Positions 58,001 to 64,000 of a DNA stretch of 64,000 nt are shown in pieces. The DNA is from Spongilla lacustris (lineage: Eukaryota > Porifera > Demospongiae > Spongillida > Spongillidae): positions 6,312,757 through 6,376,756 of the forward strand of contig OX442427.1 of NCBI GenBank assembly GCA_949361645.1, given 5' to 3'. Position numbers and translations under genes: made by a program. The notes beneath the pieces were generated by a model, which did no database searches, was not told the DNA's origin, and saw only the letters and a program-made list of their open reading frames with translations. Every line of letters begins with the position of its first letter. Position 1 is the stretch's first letter.

Positions 58001-60701
58001 TAATAATTGTCTTTATGTCAGGCAAATTCTTCAACAGAGTATCAGAATATTTCTGGCAGAAAGCTGCATCTTTAAAATAAAATAAAAGAACCACATTATA
58101 AGCAAACATGTTCCAGGGAACTACTGTATACAGTGAATGATGCAATGTTTTTGTCTGTTCAGTTATCCCAGCCCAAAATGCATGCCATTTATACGCATGC
58201 AAAAAATATTTTGAAGAAAGGACATTCAATGATAGTGGTACACTTTAGAACTATTTGCGGGTATGTTTAGCAAGCTTAAATTTTAAAAACCCAAGCACAG
58301 TTCATGCGAGACAGCAAAGCCTCAAACTGGAAGCAACCGTTGTTAGCTGAATGACAACAATAGTATGTGGATCCAAGTTGTTTGTGTTATATGCCACTTC
58401 TGTGAAGTGCTTGAATTATCATACAGATGGCTACGTGTTGTGGTGAATTGCCACAGGGTGCCTACAAACGTAAACTACGTAGGCCATAAACTCCCACTAT
58501 TGACAATACCTACTTCACAATAGGTTCATCACGCACACGTGGTTACGATCAACATGGCGATAACAGGATGAACACGACATAGACCGACTCTCCAAGTCTC
58601 GTTTTCGTCAAGGGAGCTTTCAGGAGAGGCTAGATCCCATTATAGAACTACTCTTGTCATACCAGAGGCGATAAGGTTGTCAGCTTCGCCGGAAGGAAGT
58701 GGACAGGTTTAGCATAACCATGGCTTCACCCCGTTGGCTAGATGCTGTGTGGGGGTGAATTCCACAAAGCTCATTTATCAGAAGAGCTATACATGCTGCA
58801 TGGTGCAAGGTAACTCTGTGTACATCGTTACAACAGGGTACCATAGCTGTGTGTGATGTATGTGAGGTACGTAAGTTGTCCTTTCACAAGAATGAGTGTG
58901 ATTAGGTACATTTATGGCTACACATATTCGTTTTCTAAAAGATGAAGACAAGTGGTGGCCTCAAAAGTACAATCATTCTTGTTTCTCCGATGATGGTTAT
59001 ACGGAGGACAAGGTAAAGCCTGCAGCCTCATTCCGTCGGCAGGTCAAAAAGGCCAATCAGGTCCAGCAGGCCCCTTTGCCCAAGCTAACGTTAATCACCA
59101 TGCATCAATATGCAGTACTTTTTAAACAACTCTACTCAACACTGCAGAACACTCTACACTCCATACCTCTTGTGGTTGTTATCATTGCTGATGCTCTATT
59201 CAGAACTGATCCCAACAGCTGGAGGACTCCATGCTTCACAAGCAGGACTGGGCTCTTTGACAAAGAGGGATGCAACAAAAGTGACCACAGAATGGATATA
59301 CGACCAATGCACATCACCAATATAGCCTTAGAGTAACAATGACACTGCACGTGTAGATCACAAAATACATTGTACCAATCTCCTTCGCTACTAAATGCCC
59401 TCACATGACCAGTCTATATATTAAGATCACATGACCAGTCTATAGGTTAAGATCACATGACCAGTCTATAGGTTAAGATCACATGACCAGTCTATAGGTT
59501 AAGATCACATGACCAGTCTATAGGTTAAGATCACATGACCAGTCTATAGGTTAAGATCACATGACCAGTCTATAGGTTAAGATCACATGACCAGTCTATA
59601 GGTTAAGATCACATGACCAGTCTATAAGTTAAGATCACATGACCAGTCTATAGGTTAAGATCACGTGACCAGTCTATAGGTTAAGATCACATGACCAGTC
59701 TATAGGTTAAGATCACATGACCAGTCTGTAGGTTAAGATCACATGACCAGTCTATAGGTTAAGATCACATGACCAGTCTATAGGTTAAGATCACATGACC
59801 AGTCTATAGGTTAAGATCACATGACCAGTCTATAGGTTAAGATCACATGACCAGTCTATAGGTTAAGATCACATGACCAGTCTATAGGTTAAGATCACAT
59901 GACCAGTCTATAGGTTAAGATCACATGACCAGTCTATATATAGGTTAAGGTCACATGCACCACCATTACCTGTATCCACTGGCTGAGCATAGCTCTGCTT
60001 GTGACGGAAGGGATGGTGACACTAACAGCAACATCGAGGTGAGGAAGAAGTGGTGTTGTAAGATCACAAACTGCAGGCAGCCGGTCAAACAGCTGAGCAA
60101 GAAAATGTGAAAGTGAAAGTAAAAGAGAAACTAACACATTTAATATGTCAATGCCCACCTCATTAAGGAACTGTATTCCAATCAGCCACTTGGACACTGG
60201 TTTTAGCTCAAGAGGTACAGAGGCTTGCTTGAGGAAGGACAGCAGAATATCGGGGCAAGTGGAAATGGAGGCCAACACAAGATCTTTGGCCAGCTGGTTT
60301 TGAAGGGAGCCACTTAGAATGAGCGTTGCATGAAGAAGCCCAGGGTTGTTAGTCCTAAACAAGATGGAGATACAGAGGCCCATTTTAAGTTTCTAAATCT
60401 GCTGTTTATAACAACAAAACCACTCTCCTCCTTGCATGCAGGCCCACCTCAACAGTCCAGCTGGTGGTGCCTCTTTGGGCCTGTAAGGTATCCCATGGTG
60501 GAAGTCAGTGAGCAGCGGGAGCATAAGGTCAAAGGTCAGCTGCTTGATCGTGGTGGACACAGATTTTGCATCATCGCTTTCGTCGTCCGCAGTGATGACG
60601 AGGTCATCTTCTCTGCTAAGGAGCTGGGAAAGTCCCTTGAGAACGCCATGACTGAAAAACCTCGATTTTGCCTTCTTGGAGACTGAAGCATTGAAAACCA
60701 C
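49024..60701 (-). CDS. URB1: URB1 (Npa1) nucleolar ribosome-assembly factor, central and C-terminal part
   Basis: Thirty exons join in phase to 1713 codons plus stop: 60701-60448, 60354-60159, 60092-59970, 59326-59167, 58069-57881, 57851-57622, 56998-56915, 56317-56077, 55937-55815, 55755-55626, 55577-55511, 55461-55383, 55289-55125, 55066-54774, 54419-54200, 54135-53413, 53358-53152, 52838-52751, 52402-52319, 52264-52077, 51926-51816, 51453-51390, 51298-51136, 50782-50644, 50586-50426, 49941-49830, 49765-49659, 49601-49458, 49395-49280, 49204-49024. Known family: URB1 is a large HEAT-type scaffold of early 60S pre-ribosomes in the nucleolus, about 2270 residues in human. Recognition rests on C-terminal blocks: NGVSLEQYRPFLWGACALEH, IYDPSFFLPVLSHLL, LDCRKFVDVGFLGYLLASL, FSTHLEGASFREKAQ and RILVEGLRCAEDYAIFRRRR. 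All introns are GT-AG except a probable GC-AG after 51816. The upstream exons (about 500 residues, the Npa1 domain) are not recognisable before the transposons at 60.9 kb. Confidence 0.9.
51077..51136. repeat. (CA)n microsatellite at a URB1 donor site
   Basis: The repeat begins immediately at the donor of the exon 51136-51298, so the intron starts GTGTGTGTG on the gene strand. A similar arrangement occurs at 52036-52075 after the exon ending at 52077. Confidence 0.9.
52880..53150. repeat. 29-bp minisatellite in a URB1 intron
   Basis: About nine units of CACACAATGACATCATCACA AGCAGGCTG (two parts of one unit) between the exons 53358-53152 and 52838-52751. Each unit contains TGACATCA, close to a CREB/ATF site. 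Confidence 0.93.
57050..57245. repeat. 18-bp minisatellite in a URB1 intron
   Basis: About ten units of ATGGAGATGGGGATGAGG. The Met/Glu/Gly and His/Pro/Ile frames are artefacts. Confidence 0.95.
58070..59166. other. 1.1 kb URB1 intron, no other gene established
   Basis: A forward frame at 58914-59336 (HIRFLKDEDKWWPQKYNHSC) has fair composition, but it overlaps a URB1 exon and has no known motif. A short inverted or repeated motif (GTGGTGAATTGCCACA at 58439, GGGGTGAATTCCACAA at 58754) is present. Confidence 0.4.
59402..59945. repeat. 26-bp minisatellite in a URB1 intron
   Basis: About 20 units of AGATCACATGACCAGTCTAT AGGTTA, nearly all identical, with single changes (CACGTG, CTGTAGG, ATAAGTT). 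Each unit includes TCACATGA, an E-box/MITF-like string; one unit has a perfect TCACGTGA. Confidence 0.96.
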
Positions 60702-60874
60702 CTGCAATAACAAGATTTTATGGATGACAATTAACTTAACATACCAATAATTTCAAAAGTCACTGGAAACATTTGCAACAGGTAAAATGGTGCTAATAAA
60801 ACAATTCATATAGGCTTATGGCACTTTGTGTTGGTGATGTTTAGTGAACAAAGTATAATTGTTCAAGTACTTAA

Positions 60875-61821
60875 CACCGCGTCTGTGAAATTCAAATGTT
60901 TTTTTGGCCTATTTTGTCGAACTCACTTTTTGGAAAATTAGTCGGAAGGGTTCCAATAGCCACAAATAGCGGTGTACTAGTAGTTCAACTCCCTACACGA
61001 TGTTTGGAGCTACTTTCAGCCTTGTAACCACTTCCGCCGAGGACCTGCGTTTGTTTAGAGTTGAGAGGGTAAGACTCTTACCGGAAAAGGGACACTTTTT
61101 TCTGACAAGGTTTCGGAGTTTAAAAACTACATAGACATGCTCAACTGGATCGGATAGGTAGCGCTTGAACAAATTCTGGCAATAGCCTATCGTGTTAGCG
61201 TAGAAAGAAGCAATAAAACACTTTTTGATCTCGTCTCCGGACCTAAACGCCTAATTTTGGCCATACGTAATGTAATTTTACGTGTTGATTGACGTCACGC
61301 GAGTCTGAGTTACAATACATCACTACGATAAGTTACTATAAATATGCACCACGTGAGACAAAACACCGCCCTTTTTCCTCCAGTAGTTCGTTCCCGTCCG
61401 GTTATTTGATCATCTCGTACCCAGATATAAATTAACTACACTGATCTATGTAAGTCCTCGAACGAGGTGAATAACTGTAAGTGAGTTTTGTACAAGAACT
61501 AAGCTAACTGCCAACACAGTATTCATTGTAGCCTCCTATTCGTACCAAATAACATTTAAAATCGTATCTAAAGCGGCTCTTAATTGTCTAGAAAAAAAGT
61601 GTCCCCAGCAACGCTTCGTAACCGAAAAACATCAAACCGCGTCACTTTGAACACATACAGGTCCGTGTCCATGATAGATATAAGGCAGACAACAACGCCA
61701 AATGTATTGGCGATAGTTGAACTGTATAAAAAATATGCTTTTCCAGACAATTGGGGCGTTCCGACTAATTTTTAAAAAGTTGAGTTCGACCAAAAAACAT
61801 TCGAATTTCACGGACGCGGTG
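60875..61821. mobile_element. CACCGCGTC inverted-repeat element flanked by TTAA
   Basis: Ends CACCGCGTCTGTGAAATTC and GAATTTCACGGACGCGGTG are inverted repeats, extended inward by GTCGAACTCA/TGAGTTCGAC and TTAGTCGGAA/TTCCGACTAA. TTAA lies outside both ends (60871-60874, 61822-61825). TTAA targets suggest piggyBac- or Kolobok-like mobilisation. It contains a 63-codon forward frame and no transposase. It lies upstream of the first recognisable URB1 exon. Confidence 0.8.
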
Positions 61822-62003
61822 TTAATGATCTCTTGTACGGTTACTGGGTATGGAAACGCCATTATAGGTCACTTGTGTTGAAAGGTGATCATGTAGTGGC
61901 AGAGGACCATCTGAACTGCTTTACCAGCCTTAACTTGATTGGGGTGGTTTAATACCCCTTTCACGTTTAACTCTTTATAAGTAAAAACACCTCCATTCTA
62001 AAT

Positions 62004-62005
62004 TT

Positions 62006-62067
<62 letters not shown>

Positions 62068-62092
62068 ATGTGTGTGTGTGTGTGTGTGTGAC
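62004..62092. repeat. (TG)n microsatellite
   Basis: About 43 TG units with one CATG interruption. Confidence 0.96.
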
Positions 62093-62357
62093 AAAACTGA
62101 CTACATTGGTTGTGCTATGCATAAATAAAATGTGTTTTCTTGGTGCACTGTTCAAGGCAAAAAAACTTAGCATCTCAAATATCTCTGCTTGATGCACTTG
62201 CATGGGTTCTAATACGGCACTTTACCTTAAAACACATTCTCTCTGAGAAAGTTAGTGACATTGGATTTGAAGGCAATGGTGCTATAAACAAGTCAAGGGT
62301 TCAACAATAGGAAGAAAAAATATTAAAATGTAAATGCTAAATGTAGGATCACCACTG

Positions 62358-63756
62358 TACGGTGGCCCGGTAGGTTGCGCACTAAGACAGTTGCGCCACG
62401 CACTACTTGAAGTTTGCACCGCGCACTAGTTGAGGTTTGCACCGTGCACAGCGCACTAGTTGAGATTTGCACCGCACACTAGTTGAGATTTGCACCGCGC
62501 ACTGGTTGAGGTTTGCACCGCGCACTAGTCCGGGTTTGCACCGCGCACTAGTCCGGGTTTGCACCGCGCACTAATTGAGGTTTGCACCCAGCACTAGTTG
62601 AGGTTAGCACAGCGCACTACAGTATAGCGGCTCACTAATAAGACCACCCCGGGACAATCGGATCTTGTGGTAAAACTTGCCAATACGACCGTTTCGGTCT
62701 TACTGGCGAGTTTCCCACCTTTCGAAATGCGCTTTGATTAGAATACCAGTAGCAGATAAACAAAGGAATCGTAACAAAATAACAGTTGGAAGGATGAACA
62801 ATTATGCAAAGGATTGTAAAGCAAGCTTAGAGCTGGCTCGTGTGTGTCATAGACATTGCTAACTCCATTAATACGGGATCGTCGATTTCCCCCGCAATCG
62901 AATGCATGGTGGATACCAACTGTATTAGGAAACCACTTCATTGATCGCCTGTTCAGAGAAAGAAAGGTACACAAAAACGCACCTCCAATATTTATACACT
63001 AGTGGTCTTATTAGACGGTGGTCGGATTGGCGAAGTGGTCTTATAATCGGGCGGTTAAGTGGTCTTATTACCGCGTGGTCTGATTAGTGAGCCGCTACTG
63101 TAGTCGAGATTGCACTGACTATGGGATGGCAAATGGTTTGGTTACGTCACTAACTATTAAAGCGGCTATTAACACACAGTTCGAAGTTCTAATGTTCTAA
63201 TGCTGCACCGAAACAATCCAGAGGTCTTTCGTTGCCTCCAATATACTAGTTGGGCGTAGCCTGACCTTCGCGTTTTGGGAGAAGGTCGGGTATGTGTACC
63301 TGGTATGGGCTTGATTAGATACCCGACCTTCCGCCAAAACGCGAAAGTCAGGCTACGCCCAACTAGTATATTGGAGGCAACAAAAGACCTCTGGATCGTT
63401 TCGGTGCAGCATGAGAACATTAGAACTTCGAACTGTGTGTTAATAGCCGCTTTAATAGATAGTGACGCAACCAAACCATTTGCCATCCCATAGTCAGTGC
63501 GCAGTGCAAATCTCGACTAGTGCGCTGTGCTAACCTCAACTAGTGCTGGGTGCAAACCTCAATTAGTGCGCGGTGCAAACCCGGACTAGTGCGCGGTGCA
63601 AACCTCAACTAGTGCGCGGTGCAAATCTCAACTAGTGCACGGTGCAAATCTCAACTAGTGCGCTGTGCACGGTGCAAACCTCAACTAGTGCGCGGTGCAA
63701 ACTTCAAGTAGTGCGTGGCGCAACTGTCTTAGTGCGCGACCTGCCGGGCCACCGTA
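62358..63756. mobile_element. Palindromic element with repeat-bearing arms, level 2
   Basis: Ends TACGGTGGCCCGGTAGG and the complement CCTGCCGGGCCACCGTA, with CCACTG outside both ends (62352-62357, 63757-63762). Each arm carries about ten copies of a 22-bp unit GCACCGCGCACTAGTTGAGG with two more bases, then a long unique arm (63103-63290 against 63300-63500) around a centre near 63300 (TACCTGGTATGGG). The arms are nearly identical once the inserted MITE is removed. Confidence 0.88.
62620..63100. mobile_element. pogo-like MITE nested in the left arm, level 3
   Basis: Ends CAGTATAGCGGCTCACTAAT and ATTAGTGAGCCGCTACTG with TA on both sides. Same family as 18772-19250, in inverted orientation. 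The intact right arm (about 63515-63525) shows the empty target: GCGCACTAGTCGAG when complemented. Confidence 0.9.
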
Positions 63757-63816
63757 CCACTGCCATCAAATCCCATGTACCACCAACTTCCTCAGAAGAA
63801 AGAATGATTTTTTAAT

Positions 63817-64000
63817 GACCTTTACAGTGTAGAAATAAGTATCATTTAAACAAACGAACATGTCACACAAAAATGTAATCTAAGTGAACTCAGCTGATGG
63901 AGAGAGCAAGCTTTACGTATTTTAAAAATAAGAATATAATTGGGTATGTTTAAAAGTCTCATCCTTTTTGCAACAACATGCATCCTCAAACACGAGGAGT
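63817..64000. other. Right edge, nothing recognised
   Basis: AT-rich sequence without a frame or repeat that I can support. Confidence 0.5.

Larger units (their letters stand above)
62228..63816. mobile_element. Outer foldback element, level 1 of a nested stack
   Basis: Left arm ACATTCTCTCTGAGAAAGTT to AGGCAATGGTGCTAT and right arm CACTGCCATCAAATCCC to CTTCCTCAGAAGAAAGAATG match the ends of the foldback 37753-38044. The right arm is shortened. Confidence 0.75.

Noticed and set aside
61850..61930. Candidate URB1 upstream exon (minus, KAVQMVLCHYMITFQ)
   Set aside because: The phase of its only donor does not fit the exon at 60701 and I cannot match it to the family.

Overview
The window reads as a metazoan nuclear genome, most likely a marine sponge of the Amphimedon type. 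That placement is an inference from three things: short GT-AG introns (many 45-100 bp), a gene set of URB1, CD225/dispanin-like, a seven-helix receptor and a BTB exon, and reverse transcriptases of a type I associate with sponges and cnidarians. Nothing looks bacterial, and there are no operons or CRISPR arrays. Most of the 64 kb is mobile DNA, foldback elements and tandem repeats. A 200-base assembly gap lies at 29602-29801.

Layout. 1-287 (-) is an open coiled-coil exon running off the left edge. 2953-4025 is a nonautonomous DNA transposon. 5243-9480 (-) is the decayed 3' part of an integrase + Ulp1-protease transposon; its acidic linker appears to have grown into a 2.8 kb 18-bp minisatellite. 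11.0-16.8 kb and 20.9-28.65 kb are two copies of a segmental duplication, each with a dispanin-like gene on the minus strand (13730-16534 and 26400-28370) and an adjoining retrotransposon piece; a third, broken gene relic lies at 11.25-11.5 kb. Copy two is split by a 3.8 kb transposon (21047-24830) that holds a hAT-like element with a perfect 8-bp target duplication, which in turn holds a foldback element.

28.5-33.75 kb holds three decayed, 5'-truncated reverse-transcriptase elements and an 840-bp near-perfect palindrome. 33.9-40.0 kb is a pile of nested DNA elements whose empty sites can be read from a related sequence at 48.3-48.8 kb. 41515-42516 (+) is an intact single-exon seven-helix receptor gene, with a diverged duplicate of its tail coding at 43.97 kb. 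45467-45618 (+) is a lone BTB exon.

49024-60701 (-) carries 30 exons that splice into one uninterrupted frame of 1713 residues ending in a stop. This is the central and C-terminal part of URB1 (Npa1), a nucleolar HEAT-type factor of 60S ribosome assembly; the N-terminal exons were not found. Its introns hold several minisatellites. The right end (60.9-63.8 kb) has a TTAA-flanked inverted-repeat element and a three-level nested transposon stack in which each inner element's empty site can be recovered.

The protein genes do not form a pathway. The coherent story is genome dynamics: duplication of an immunity-type membrane protein gene, repeated nested transposition, and minisatellite growth inside introns and inside a transposon coding region.
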